A stretch of DNA of 54,353 nt from Candidatus Epulonipiscium sp. (GCA_012799415.1 JAAZLH010000117.1:1-54353), one strand, 5' to 3'; counted from the stretch's first letter, positions 40,025 to 50,053 are shown. The notes: generated from the sequence alone by a model not told the origin. A program made the numbers and translations.

Positions 40025-41383
40025 ATGGTTCAAGGTCCAATATTATTAGTAATTTTATTAGTAGGTATTCTCTTTATTGTAGTAGCTACATCGAAATTTA
40101 AATTACACCCATTTATTTCATTATTGGTCGCTGCTTATGGGATTGCTTTTGCTGCAGGAATGAAAGTCACAGAGATCGGAGATGTAATTAGTCAAGGGTT
40201 TGGAGGAATTTTAACAGGAATTGGGATTGTTATCATTTTAGGCACTATTATTGGAACGATTTTAGAAAAATCAGGAGCCGCCGTTACGATGGCGGATACG
40301 GTCTTAAAAGTTGTTGGAGAAAAACGTCCAGGTTTAGCTATGAGCATCATAGGTTATATCGTATCTATTCCTGTTTTTTGTGATTCGGGATTTGTTATTT
40401 TATCTTCTCTTAAAAAATCATTAGCCAAGAGAAGTAAAGTGTCAGCAGTTATGATGTCTGTAGCTTTAGCAACGGGCTTATATGCTACGCATACACTAGT
40501 GCCGCCTACCCCAGGCCCTATTGCAGCAGCAGGTAATCTAGGTTTGGAAAATAATTTAGGTTTAGTGATTTTAGTCGGTTTACTTGTTGCTATTGTACCC
40601 ACTATAGCGGGATATATCTGGGCTACTATAGCGGGGAAAAAATATCAGTCAGCAGAAGATTTAGAAATACTTGAAGTGGAGGAAGTGGAAATAAGCAAAA
40701 AAGATATTGTATTACCTAGTGCATGGAAAGCATTTGCACCTATATTTGTTCCTATTTTATTAATTACTTTAGGCTCTGTGGCTGCTTTTCCTACAAAACC
40801 TTTTGGAGAAGGTGGACTTTTTACAGCCTTTGCTTTTGTAGGAAAGCCCATTAATGCTTTATTTATTGGTTTTCTATTTTCTTTACTGCTTCTACCTAAA
40901 TGGAATGAGGAGACATTATCTGGCTGGATAGGGCAAGGTTTAAAAGATGCAGCTATTATTATTATGATTACAGGGGCGGGAGGGGCCTTAGGAAAAGTAT
41001 TGAGTTCTACACCTATTGGTGATTATTTAGGAACGACATTAGCTAGCTGGAATATAGGGATTTTATTACCATTTATTATTGCTGCTGCCTTAAAGACGGC
41101 TCAAGGATCTTCCACAGTAGCTCTTGTTACCACATCTACTTTAGTAGCGCCTTTGTTACCTGCTTTAGGGCTTGCTTCTGTATTTGGAGGAGTACTCACT
41201 GTAATGGCTATTGGAGCAGGGGCCATGACGGTGTCTCATGCAAATGATAGCTATTTTTGGGTAGTAGCAGAATTTAGTGGGATGGATGTTAGCACAGCTT
41301 ATAAGTCCCAAACAATGGGTACACTTATTCAAGGAATTTCTACAATTATTGTAGTTGCAATCCTCGCCTTGATTTTCTTATAA
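40025..41383 (+). CDS. GntP-family permease (gluconate/glycerate type)
   Basis: Multi-TM; ILGTIIGTILEKSGAAVTMADTVL; THTLVPPTPGPIAAAG. Confidence 0.9.
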   Translation: MVQGPILLVILLVGILFIVVATSKFKLHPFISLLVAAYGIAFAAGMKVTEIGDVISQGFGGILTGIGIVIILGTIIGTILEKSGAAVTMADTVLKVVGEKRPGLAMSIIGYIVSIPVFCDSGFVILSSLKKSLAKRSKVSAVMMSVALATGLYATHTLVPPTPGPIAAAGNLGLENNLGLVILVGLLVAIVPTIAGYIWATIAGKKYQSAEDLEILEVEEVEISKKDIVLPSAWKAFAPIFVPILLITLGSVAAFPTKPFGEGGLFTAFAFVGKPINALFIGFLFSLLLLPKWNEETLSGWIGQGLKDAAIIIMITGAGGALGKVLSSTPIGDYLGTTLASWNIGILLPFIIAAALKTAQGSSTVALVTTSTLVAPLLPALGLASVFGGVLTVMAIGAGAMTVSHANDSYFWVVAEFSGMDVSTAYKSQTMGTLIQGISTIIVVAILALIFL

Positions 41384-41446
41384 AATAATTAGTAGAATTA
41401 ACGAAGAAAAAATTGACTTAAATAAATCTATATGTTATTTTTAAAG

Positions 41447-41494
41447 CTCTAACAGTGGTCTTATTTAATTAAAAAGGCTGCTGTTAGAGTTTTT
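41447..41494 (+). terminator. Rho-independent terminator
   Basis: ctctaacag ... ctgttagag-ttttt. Confidence 0.75.
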
Positions 41495-41500
41495 GAATTT

Positions 41501-41581
41501 GAACCAGAAAAGTTTGCCTTGTTTGCAAGGGACCAAACTTTCTAGTTTATTTGAAAATCTGCGGTTTTTATGCTTTTCTTG
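41501..41581 (+). repeat. Dispersed intergenic repeat, copy 7 (full length)
   Basis: gaaccagaaaagtttgccttgtttgcaagggaccaaactttctagtttatttgaaaatctgcggtttttatgcttttcttg. Confidence 0.85.
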
Positions 41582-41605
41582 CACATACATAAGGGAGGGT
41601 TAAGT

Positions 41606-42112
41606 ATGAGTGATAAATTATATTTTTCAAAAATACATTCGCATGCAGTGATACCTAGTCGAAGAGAAGAAGATGGCTGCTACGATATCTACGCTTGCTT
41701 TGAGGAAGATTACATAGAAATTGCTCCTCATACAATTAAATTGATTCCAACTGGAATAGCGAGTGCTTTTAGTGATCGGTATAGGGTAGGGATACGGGAA
41801 CGAGGTTCAACAGGTACGAAGGGATTGGCTTGCCGGGCGGGACAGATAGATTCGGGTTACCGTGGTGAATGGTTTGTTCCCGTTAACAATACAACGAATA
41901 AAATGATAGTAATTGCAAAAAAAGAATATATAGATAGTAATTCTTTTTTAGTTACAAGTGAGTGGATTACCCTTTATCCCTATGAAAAGGCTATTTGTCA
42001 GGCTGCTTTAGAAGAGGTACCCAAAATCAATATTGTTGAAATTTCATATGAAAAACTAAAAGGAATAGAATCAGAAAGAGGCCAAGGATATCTTGGTAGT
42101 TCTGGAAAGTGA
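41606..42112 (+). CDS. dut: dUTP diphosphatase-like protein
   Basis: DGCYDIYACFEEDYIEIAPHTIKLIPTGIASAF; RERGSTGTKGLACRAGQIDSGYRGEWFV; start with RBS at 41606. Confidence 0.85.
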   Translation: MSDKLYFSKIHSHAVIPSRREEDGCYDIYACFEEDYIEIAPHTIKLIPTGIASAFSDRYRVGIRERGSTGTKGLACRAGQIDSGYRGEWFVPVNNTTNKMIVIAKKEYIDSNSFLVTSEWITLYPYEKAICQAALEEVPKINIVEISYEKLKGIESERGQGYLGSSGK

Positions 42113-42121
42113 AATAATGCT

Positions 42122-42160
42122 AAAAATCAGCTCTCATTAAATAGGAGCTGATTTTTTATT
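42122..42160. terminator. Rho-independent terminator
   Basis: aaaaatcagctc-(11 nt)-gagctgattttttatt. Confidence 0.85.
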
Positions 42161-42392
42161 GGAACAATATCCTCTCTTATCAAATGTATAGATATTCAAT
42201 ACTTAGCTATTGCCTTTTTTAAATATATATGCATGTTAAAAAACTCCAATTATCGACGTGTATACCTATAATGAAATTTAATTAAGAGATTAAGATGTCT
42301 TAGTATCAATTGAAAACATGTGATAGACTTATTTGGAGTATATTGGTTCGATCAATGTAAAAGATTTTTTAAAAGTTGAAAATAATAATAAA

Positions 42393-42412
42393 AAGAATAC
42401 ATAATTATTCTT
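42393..42412. promoter_or_regulatory. Palindrome, candidate ArgR operator
   Basis: aagaata-cataat-tattctt, ARG-box-like AT palindrome upstream of argC. Confidence 0.45.
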
Positions 42413-42448
42413 GTTTTAAAAATAAATATACATATTCTTAAAAAAGTG

Positions 42449-42477
42449 TTGATAAAAATGCACAACAAGTGTATAAT
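42449..42477 (+). promoter_or_regulatory. Sigma-A promoter of arg operon with ARG-box-like sequence over the -35
   Basis: TTGATA-17 nt-TATAAT; gataaaaatgca resembles the Bacillus ARG-box core. Confidence 0.75.
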
Positions 42478-42522
42478 TATAAAAAATAAAAAAGTCAGAC
42501 TATAAAAAAGAAGGTGGTAAGT

Positions 42523-43566
42523 ATGATTAAAACAGCTATTATTGGTGCTACTGGATATGTGGGGGAAGAATTGATTCGTATATTATTACAACATCCTAAG
42601 GTCCATGTTAAGATTGCTACATCCCAATCTTATGTAGGTCAATCCCTGGATTCTATTTATGGGCATTTTAGAGAAAAATGTTCTTTAATTTGTGAAGATG
42701 AAGATTGGGAAAAGATTGCAGATGAGGTAGATGTGCTTTTTTTAGCATTGCCTCATGGGTTGGCCTCTTATAAAGTTACGGATGCCTTATTAAAAAAAGC
42801 CAAGGTTATTGATCTAGGGGCAGATTACCGCTTAAAAGATGTAAGTATCTATGAAGATTGGTATAAGACAGAACATGGTACTCCTCATCTAATAAAAAAG
42901 AGTGTTTACGGGTTGTGTGAATGGGAAAGAGAGGCAATTAAAAAGGCGAATTTAATAGCAAATCCAGGATGCTATACTACCTGTAGTATTCTTAGCTTAG
43001 CACCTCTGATAAAAGAAGATTTGATTCAAGAAGAATCTATTATCATTGATGCTAAATCAGGTGTAACAGGAGCAGGTAGATCTCTTAGCATTGGAACACA
43101 TTTTACAGAATGTAATGAATCCATAAAAGCATATCAAATTGCTGTTCACCGCCATACCCCAGAAATTGAAGAGCAGTTAGGGAAAGTTGGGGGAAAAGCC
43201 ATTCAATTAACATTTATACCTCATTTGATTCCTATGAATCGAGGGATTTTAACAACAGCTTATGCTTCTATAAAACCAGGAGTTACAAAAGAGCAGGTCC
43301 AAGTTGCTTATGAAAAATATTATAAAGACGAAGGATTTATCCGTTTACTGCCAGAAGGAATCTACCCAGAAACAAAATGGGTAAAAGGATCAAATTATTG
43401 TGACATTGGATTTTCACTAGATCAGAGAACGGGGCGAATTGTTATTATTGGAGCTATCGATAATTTAATTAAAGGAGCGGCAGGTCAAGCAGTACAAAAT
43501 ATGAACTTGATATTTGGTCTACCGGAGACCATGGGGCTAGAAACAGTTCCTATATTTCCTATCTAA
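42523..43566 (+). CDS. argC: N-acetyl-gamma-glutamyl-phosphate reductase
   Basis: IIGATGYVGEELIRILLQHP; NPGCYTTCSILSLAPLI. Confidence 0.95.
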   Translation: MIKTAIIGATGYVGEELIRILLQHPKVHVKIATSQSYVGQSLDSIYGHFREKCSLICEDEDWEKIADEVDVLFLALPHGLASYKVTDALLKKAKVIDLGADYRLKDVSIYEDWYKTEHGTPHLIKKSVYGLCEWEREAIKKANLIANPGCYTTCSILSLAPLIKEDLIQEESIIIDAKSGVTGAGRSLSIGTHFTECNESIKAYQIAVHRHTPEIEEQLGKVGGKAIQLTFIPHLIPMNRGILTTAYASIKPGVTKEQVQVAYEKYYKDEGFIRLLPEGIYPETKWVKGSNYCDIGFSLDQRTGRIVIIGAIDNLIKGAAGQAVQNMNLIFGLPETMGLETVPIFPI

Positions 43567-43591
43567 ATCTTATATATAAGGGGGCATAAAT

Positions 43592-44812
43592 GTGAAAGTA
43601 ATTATAGGGGGTGTGACTGTTCCGTTGGGTTTTCAAGCAGCGGGGCATCACATTGGAATTAAAAAGGTGAAAAAAGATCTATCTATTGTATATAGTGAAA
43701 AGCCTGCTCATATGGCTGGGGTTTTCACGACTAATGTCGTAAAAGCAGCACCTGTTTTATGGGGAAAAGAAATTTTGAAGAATCAAGAAACAGTTCAAGC
43801 TATTGTTGTTAATAGTGGGAATGCTAATGCCTGTACTGGAGATCAAGGTTTACGAGATACAGAAACCATGGCAATGGCAACTGCAGATTGTTTAGGTTTA
43901 GAGCCGAAAAAAGTGTTAGTGGCTTCTACGGGAGTTATTGGGGTTCCTTTGCCTATAGATAAAATTTGCAATGGAATTAAAAAAACGGTCACTATGCTTT
44001 CGGCTTCCTTAGAAAGTGGAACTACTGCAGCAGAAGGAATTATGACAACGGATACTTTTTCTAAAGAAATAGCCGTTGAGTTTAATATTGGAGAAAAAAT
44101 CATTCGAATAGGGGGCATGGCCAAGGGCTCAGGTATGATTCATCCAAATATGGCTACGATGCTTTCCTTTATAACAACAGATGTAGATATTTCGCAGAAT
44201 CTATTACAGAAGGCTTTACAAGAAAGTGTAGAAGATTCCTACCATATGATTTCTGTAGATGGAGATACAAGTACCAATGATATGGTGGTGGTTTTAGCTA
44301 ATGGTTTAGCCCAAAATAAAACAATTAAAGAAGGAACTAAAGAGTATATTCTATTTAAAGAAGCTCTTCAATTTGTTAATACCTACCTAGCTAAGCGAAT
44401 TGTTCAGGATGGAGAAGGAGCTACAAAGTTTTTGGAGGTGGAAGTTAGCGGAACCAAAACAAAAAAAGAGGCTCAACAACTCATTAAAACCATTCTCACA
44501 TCCAGTTTAGTAAAGACAGCTTTCTTTGGAGAAGACGCCAATTGGGGAAGAATTTTAGCAGCTATGGGCTATTCGGGAATTCTCTTTGATCCACAAGGAG
44601 TAAGTATTTCTTTGAAGAGTAGAATGGGAGAAATAATTGTCATGCAACAAGGAAATCCTATTATTTTTGATGAAATAAAGGCTAAAGAAATTTTACAAGA
44701 AAAAGAGATTCAGATTTACATTTCTTTAGAACATGGAAGGCAAAAGGCAGTGGGTTGGGGATGCGATTTAACTTATGACTATGTCAAAATCAATGGAGAT
44801 TATCGAACATGA
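43592..44812 (+). CDS. argJ: Bifunctional ornithine acetyltransferase / N-acetylglutamate synthase
   Basis: VNSGNANACTGDQGLRDTETMA; MATMLSFITTD. Confidence 0.95.
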   Translation: MKVIIGGVTVPLGFQAAGHHIGIKKVKKDLSIVYSEKPAHMAGVFTTNVVKAAPVLWGKEILKNQETVQAIVVNSGNANACTGDQGLRDTETMAMATADCLGLEPKKVLVASTGVIGVPLPIDKICNGIKKTVTMLSASLESGTTAAEGIMTTDTFSKEIAVEFNIGEKIIRIGGMAKGSGMIHPNMATMLSFITTDVDISQNLLQKALQESVEDSYHMISVDGDTSTNDMVVVLANGLAQNKTIKEGTKEYILFKEALQFVNTYLAKRIVQDGEGATKFLEVEVSGTKTKKEAQQLIKTILTSSLVKTAFFGEDANWGRILAAMGYSGILFDPQGVSISLKSRMGEIIVMQQGNPIIFDEIKAKEILQEKEIQIYISLEHGRQKAVGWGCDLTYDYVKINGDYRT

Positions 44813-44829
44813 ACGAGGAGGGATTTTTC

Positions 44830-45717
44830 TTGGAACAACTAATAAATAAAGCAAAAACATTAGTAGAAGCGCTTCCTTATATTAAAGAATTTGCAAAAAG
44901 TATGATTATTATTAAATATGGTGGAAGTGCTATGTTAGATGAAAAAATTCAAAATTCCATTATACAAGACATTGCTCTTATGAAAGTTGTTGGTTTTCGC
45001 CCTGTTGTTGTTCATGGTGGAGGACCTAAAATTAATGAAACGTTGAATAAAATGAATAAGGTTTCTCAGTTTGTTAAAGGGTTACGTGTCACTGATCAAG
45101 AAACAATGGAAGTTGTAGAGATGGTTCTATCTGGGCAGATTAATAAAGATATTGTACAGAGATTAGAGAATGCAGGTGTTCATGCTGTTGGCCTTTCCGG
45201 TAAAGATGGTAATACATTGCAAGCTAATAAGCTTTATATTGATGGAGAAGATATTGGGTTTGTAGGAGAAGTAAAAAAAATTGAAACAGCCTTACTGAAA
45301 ACTCTTATTGAAGATGATTTTATTCCGGTGATAGCACCTATTGGTACAGATACGAAAGGAAATACTTATAATATCAATGCGGATTATGCAGCTCTTGCTA
45401 TCGCTAGTGCTTTACAGGCCCGCAAGCTAATTTTTTTAACAGATGTGGAAGGTGTTCTTGCTGATGTGTCAGATGGAAATTCTTTGATATCTAAACTTTA
45501 TACAGATGAAGTGGAAGACTATATCCAGCAAGGGGTCATCTCAGGTGGTATGATTCCGAAAGTTCAATCTTGCGTAGAAGCCATTGAGAACGGGGTTGAA
45601 CAAGTCCATATTCTAGATGGGCGGGTGGAGCATAGTTTGTTATTAGAGATTTTTACTCAAAAGGGAATCGGTACTTTAATTGAGAAAAGGAGGGGTTTTA
45701 ATGCAAAAATGGATTGA
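44830..45717 (+). CDS. argB: Acetylglutamate kinase
   Basis: IIKYGGSAMLDEKIQ; VVVHGGGPKINETLNKM; TTG start after gaggaggga. Confidence 0.95.
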   Translation: MEQLINKAKTLVEALPYIKEFAKSMIIIKYGGSAMLDEKIQNSIIQDIALMKVVGFRPVVVHGGGPKINETLNKMNKVSQFVKGLRVTDQETMEVVEMVLSGQINKDIVQRLENAGVHAVGLSGKDGNTLQANKLYIDGEDIGFVGEVKKIETALLKTLIEDDFIPVIAPIGTDTKGNTYNINADYAALAIASALQARKLIFLTDVEGVLADVSDGNSLISKLYTDEVEDYIQQGVISGGMIPKVQSCVEAIENGVEQVHILDGRVEHSLLLEIFTQKGIGTLIEKRRGFNAKMD

Positions 45718-46885
45718 GCGAGGAAAAAGTGTAAGGATGAACACCTACAGTTCCTTTCCCATTGTCCTTGAAAGAGGAGAAGGAGTTTATCTTTGGGATA
45801 TAGAAGGTAAAAAATATATTGACTTTACAGCAGGGATTGCTGTAAACGCTTTAGGATATGGGCATCCTGATTATATAACTGCTCTTACTACGCAACTAAA
45901 AAACTTATCTCATTGCTCTAATTTATATTGGAATAAGCCTGCTATTGAAGTTGCAGAAATTCTTGTTCAGCAGACTTGCTTTGATCAAGTTTTTTTCTCG
46001 AATAGTGGAGCAGAGGCTATTGAGGGGGCTTTAAAATTGAGCCGAAAATATGGGAGAAAGAAAAAGGGGGAGAATGCTTTTCATATTATTAGTATGGAAC
46101 AATCTTTCCATGGGCGGACATTGGGTGCTATCACAGCTACAGGGCAGCCTAAATACCAAAAAGACTTCACGCCTCTTGTGCCAGGAATTGAGCATATATC
46201 CTTCAATGATTTAAAAGCACTTAAAGAAGCGATTACTCCAGATACTTGTGCTGTTTTGTTAGAACCTGTTCAAGGGGAGAGTGGTATCAAACCTGCAGAT
46301 AAAAAGTATTTACAAGAAGTTCGAGAGCTTTGTACTAAGAATAATATTTTACTTGTGTTTGACGAAGTACAAACAGGTATTGGTCGCACAGGACATTTGT
46401 TTGCCTACGAATGGTATGGTGTTGAGCCAGACATTATAGCTGTAGCTAAGGGATTGGGGGGAGGTGTTCCTATTGGTGCCATTTTAGCTAAACAATTTGT
46501 TGCTGATTGTTTTTTCCCTGGTGATCATGCTTCTACCTTTGGTGGGAATCCTTTCGTCTGTTCAGCTGCCAAGGTCGTGTTGCAACAATTACTAAAAGAA
46601 GGATTATTAGATCAGGTGAAAGAAACAAGTTGTTATTTAGAAGAACGACTTGTAGAATTGCAAAAAAAATATGATTTTATTCAAGAAGTACGGGGCATAG
46701 GACTTATGAAGGGGATAGAATTTACTATATCTATAGGAGAAGTTATTGAGAAATGCATAGAAAAGGGACTATTACTTGTAGGAGCAGGGGTTAACGTCAT
46801 TCGTTTTGTCCCACCTTTAATTATTTCGAAAGAAGAAATAGATAAGGGCATTGCAATATTGGATGAAGTTTTGAGAGAGAGATAG
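45701..46885 (+). CDS. argD: Acetylornithine aminotransferase
   Basis: SFHGRTLGAITATGQPKY; LLVFDEVQTGIGRTGHLFAYE; ATG after aaaaggagggg. Confidence 0.95.
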   Translation: MQKWIERGKSVRMNTYSSFPIVLERGEGVYLWDIEGKKYIDFTAGIAVNALGYGHPDYITALTTQLKNLSHCSNLYWNKPAIEVAEILVQQTCFDQVFFSNSGAEAIEGALKLSRKYGRKKKGENAFHIISMEQSFHGRTLGAITATGQPKYQKDFTPLVPGIEHISFNDLKALKEAITPDTCAVLLEPVQGESGIKPADKKYLQEVRELCTKNNILLVFDEVQTGIGRTGHLFAYEWYGVEPDIIAVAKGLGGGVPIGAILAKQFVADCFFPGDHASTFGGNPFVCSAAKVVLQQLLKEGLLDQVKETSCYLEERLVELQKKYDFIQEVRGIGLMKGIEFTISIGEVIEKCIEKGLLLVGAGVNVIRFVPPLIISKEEIDKGIAILDEVLRER

Positions 46886-46897
46886 AGGGGGAAAAGG

Positions 46898-49800
46898 ATG
46901 TCGAAAGATATAAAAATAAAAAAAGTATTAGTTCTAGGCTCTGGGCCTATTATCATAGGGCAAGGAGCTGAATTTGATTATGCTGGAACCCAAGCTTGTA
47001 AAGCTCTAAAGGAAGAAGGCATTACCGTTGTATTGATTAACAGTAATCCAGCTACTATTATGACAGATACAACGGTGGCTGATCGGGTTTATATCCAGCC
47101 TATGACTGTAGATACAGTAAGAACAGTGTTAGAGCAAGAGCAACCAGATGGTATTTTAGCTACTTTAGGTGGGCAAACTGCATTAAATTTAGCTGTTCAA
47201 TTAGTAGAAAAAGGAATACTAGAAGAGTATGGAGTTTCTTTATTAGGAACAGATATCAATGGAATTCAAATGGCTGAAGATCGAGAAAAATTTAAACAAT
47301 TAATGACAGAGATTCAAGAACCTATTCCAGAAAGCACCATCGTTAGTAGTGTTGCAGCAGGAATTTGTTTTGCGGAGAAGATAGGTTTTCCTATTATTGT
47401 ACGGCCTGCTTATACTTTGGGAGGGACAGGAGGGGGGATGGCTCAAGATATAGATAGCTTAAAAGGATTACTACATACTGGGCTTATGCATAGTCCCATT
47501 CATCAGGTATTAGTAGAGAAGAGTGTTGCAGGTTGGCGAGAACTTGAATTTGAAGTGGTTCGCGATGCGAAGGACAATGTATTAATCATTTGTAGCATGG
47601 AAAATATGGATCCTGTTGGAATACATACAGGAGATAGTATTGTTGTTGCACCTTGTCAAACCCTCAATGAACAAGAATATCAGATGTTGGAAAGTTCGGC
47701 TTTTAAAATTGTTCGTGCCCTTGGAATTGAAGGAGGGTGTAATGTTCAATATGCTCTCCATCCTAATAGCGGAGAGTATATTGTTATTGAAGTGAACCCA
47801 CGGGTTAGCCGCTCTTCTGCCTTGGCTTCGAAAGCTACAGGTTATCCTATTGCAAAAGTGACTACTAAAATTGCTTTAGGTTTAGAGTTAAATGAAATTG
47901 GCTCTTTTCAATTAAAAATGGATTATGTGATTACCAAGATACCAAAATGGCCTTTTGATAAATTTGCTTATGGAGATCGATATCTCGGCACCCAAATGAA
48001 AGCTACAGGCGAAGTGATGGCTATTGACCGTATTTTTGAAAGCTCTTTTTTAAAAGCAGTTATTTCCTTAGAAGGAACCCATACAGGTCTGCGTAAAAAA
48101 GAATTTTCAAACCTTACAAAAGATGAATTACAGGAACGTTTAGCCTTTTGTGATGATCAACGGTTTTTTGTTATTGCCCAAGCATTGCGCGCTAATATTA
48201 GTATTGACATCATTGCGGAGATTACAAAAATCCACCCATGGTTTTTACAAAAAGTAGATAATATCGTTAAAATTGAGCAAAGATTAGAAAAAGAATCTTT
48301 AACCGTTGAGTTATTAAAAAAAGCTGAAAAAATGGGTTTTACTGATATTGAAATCCAGGATTTATCGGGAAGAGATGCTGTGGCCATTGATACGTTAAGG
48401 CGAGCTCACCATATCTACCCCGTATATAAGAGGATTGACAATTGGATAGACTCATCAGGCCAGAAAACACCTTATTATTATTCTACTTATGATAAAGTGG
48501 ATGAAAATAAGATTAGTAAAAAAGAAAAAGTAGTTGTGATTGGGTCTGGGCCCATCCGAATTGGGCAGGGGATTGAATTTGATTATTGCTCTGTTCATGC
48601 TATTAAAGCACTGAAGAAAGCAGGCTGTGAAGCCATTATGATCAACAATAATCCTGAAACTGTGAGCACAGATTTTGATATTGCAGATAAGTTATATTTT
48701 GAACCTTTATATATTGAAGACGTTTATAATGTAATCCGAAAAGAAATGCCTAAAGGTGTCATTGTACAGTTTGGAGGTCAAACATCTATTGATCTAGCTC
48801 CTAAGTTAGTGCAACGTGGTGTTCAGATCCTAGGTACATCTATGGAATCTATTGATGCTGCCGAAGATAGGAAACGCTTTGAAGGTTTGCTCCAAGAATT
48901 GGGAATTTACCAACCTAAAGGAAGTACTGCCATGACTTTTGAAGAAGGGATTGACATTGCTAATAAAATTGGTTATCCAGTTCTAGTTCGCCCCTCATAT
49001 GTCATTGGTGGTAGGGCTATGCAGGTAGTTTATACGGAGGCAGAGCTGCGAAGCTATATGAAAGAAGCAACGGAAGCGGCTCAAGGACATGGAGTACTTA
49101 TTGATGAATATATAGAAGGTATCGAAGTGGAAGTAGATGCTATTTCTGATGGAAAAGAAGTTTTAATTCCTGGTATTATGGAGCATATAGAGAGAACGGG
49201 AGTTCATTCTGGAGATAGCATTGGGATCTATCCACCAAGAAGATTATCAAATTGTATTATTGATGAACTTGTTGAAAATACAAAAAAAATTGCAGAAGCT
49301 CTAGAAATTATAGGGCTTATGAATATTCAGTTTGTTGTTAAGAATGATAAAGCATATGTTATAGAAGTGAATCCTAGAGCTTCCAGAACAGTCCCTATTT
49401 TGAGTAAAATCACCGATGTACCTATGGTGGAGATTGCAGTTCGAGTCATATTAGGAGAAACCTTAGAAGAGCAGGGGTATGGTATAGGGTTGTTACCTCC
49501 TATTTCATTTGCGGCAGTGAAAGTTCCTGTATTTTCTTTTCAAAAATTATTCAATGTAGATGTGGCTTTAACTCCTGAAATGAAATCTACAGGAGAAGTA
49601 TTAGGGATAGACACTTCTTATGAGAAAGCTTTGGTTAAAGGTTTTCAAGGGGCAGGTTATTCTTTTCCATCGCCAGGGAAAGTGTTTGTTTCTGTCAATT
49701 CAAAGACTTATTATGAAATTTTGACTTATATACAAGAACTTCATAAATTTGGATTTACCTTCCTAGCCACTGAAGGAACAGGAATGTTTTTGAAAAAACA

Positions 49801-50053
49801 GGGAATAGACGTTGAGATTATTAATAAAAAATATAGTGCTCTTATTCAAGAAAAAATGAGAGATAAGGAGGTATGTATGGTCTTAAATATTCCTACTTTA
49901 GGAAAAGACCCAAAAAGGAAAGGGTTTCAAATTCGTTATTGGGCTCAGCAGTATAGAATCCCTTGTTTTACATCTTTGGATACAGCTATGGCTTATTTTT
50001 TGGCATGGAAAGAGGTTCAAGGTGGCCTTAATTTAAGTTATAAACCTTTATAG
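46898..50053 (+). CDS. carB: Carbamoyl-phosphate synthase large subunit
   Basis: KVLVLGSGPIIIGQGAEFDYAGTQACKALKEEG; second half VVVIGSGPIRIGQGIEFDYCSVHAIKAL. Confidence 0.96.
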   Translation: MSKDIKIKKVLVLGSGPIIIGQGAEFDYAGTQACKALKEEGITVVLINSNPATIMTDTTVADRVYIQPMTVDTVRTVLEQEQPDGILATLGGQTALNLAVQLVEKGILEEYGVSLLGTDINGIQMAEDREKFKQLMTEIQEPIPESTIVSSVAAGICFAEKIGFPIIVRPAYTLGGTGGGMAQDIDSLKGLLHTGLMHSPIHQVLVEKSVAGWRELEFEVVRDAKDNVLIICSMENMDPVGIHTGDSIVVAPCQTLNEQEYQMLESSAFKIVRALGIEGGCNVQYALHPNSGEYIVIEVNPRVSRSSALASKATGYPIAKVTTKIALGLELNEIGSFQLKMDYVITKIPKWPFDKFAYGDRYLGTQMKATGEVMAIDRIFESSFLKAVISLEGTHTGLRKKEFSNLTKDELQERLAFCDDQRFFVIAQALRANISIDIIAEITKIHPWFLQKVDNIVKIEQRLEKESLTVELLKKAEKMGFTDIEIQDLSGRDAVAIDTLRRAHHIYPVYKRIDNWIDSSGQKTPYYYSTYDKVDENKISKKEKVVVIGSGPIRIGQGIEFDYCSVHAIKALKKAGCEAIMINNNPETVSTDFDIADKLYFEPLYIEDVYNVIRKEMPKGVIVQFGGQTSIDLAPKLVQRGVQILGTSMESIDAAEDRKRFEGLLQELGIYQPKGSTAMTFEEGIDIANKIGYPVLVRPSYVIGGRAMQVVYTEAELRSYMKEATEAAQGHGVLIDEYIEGIEVEVDAISDGKEVLIPGIMEHIERTGVHSGDSIGIYPPRRLSNCIIDELVENTKKIAEALEIIGLMNIQFVVKNDKAYVIEVNPRASRTVPILSKITDVPMVEIAVRVILGETLEEQGYGIGLLPPISFAAVKVPVFSFQKLFNVDVALTPEMKSTGEVLGIDTSYEKALVKGFQGAGYSFPSPGKVFVSVNSKTYYEILTYIQELHKFGFTFLATEGTGMFLKKQGIDVEIINKKYSALIQEKMRDKEVCMVLNIPTLGKDPKRKGFQIRYWAQQYRIPCFTSLDTAMAYFLAWKEVQGGLNLSYKPL

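Noticed and set aside
42161-42390. AT-rich noncoding stretch upstream of argC with possible actccaa/ttggagt pairing
   Set aside because: Only 7 bp over a long distance in AT-rich DNA; not convincing as a structured element.
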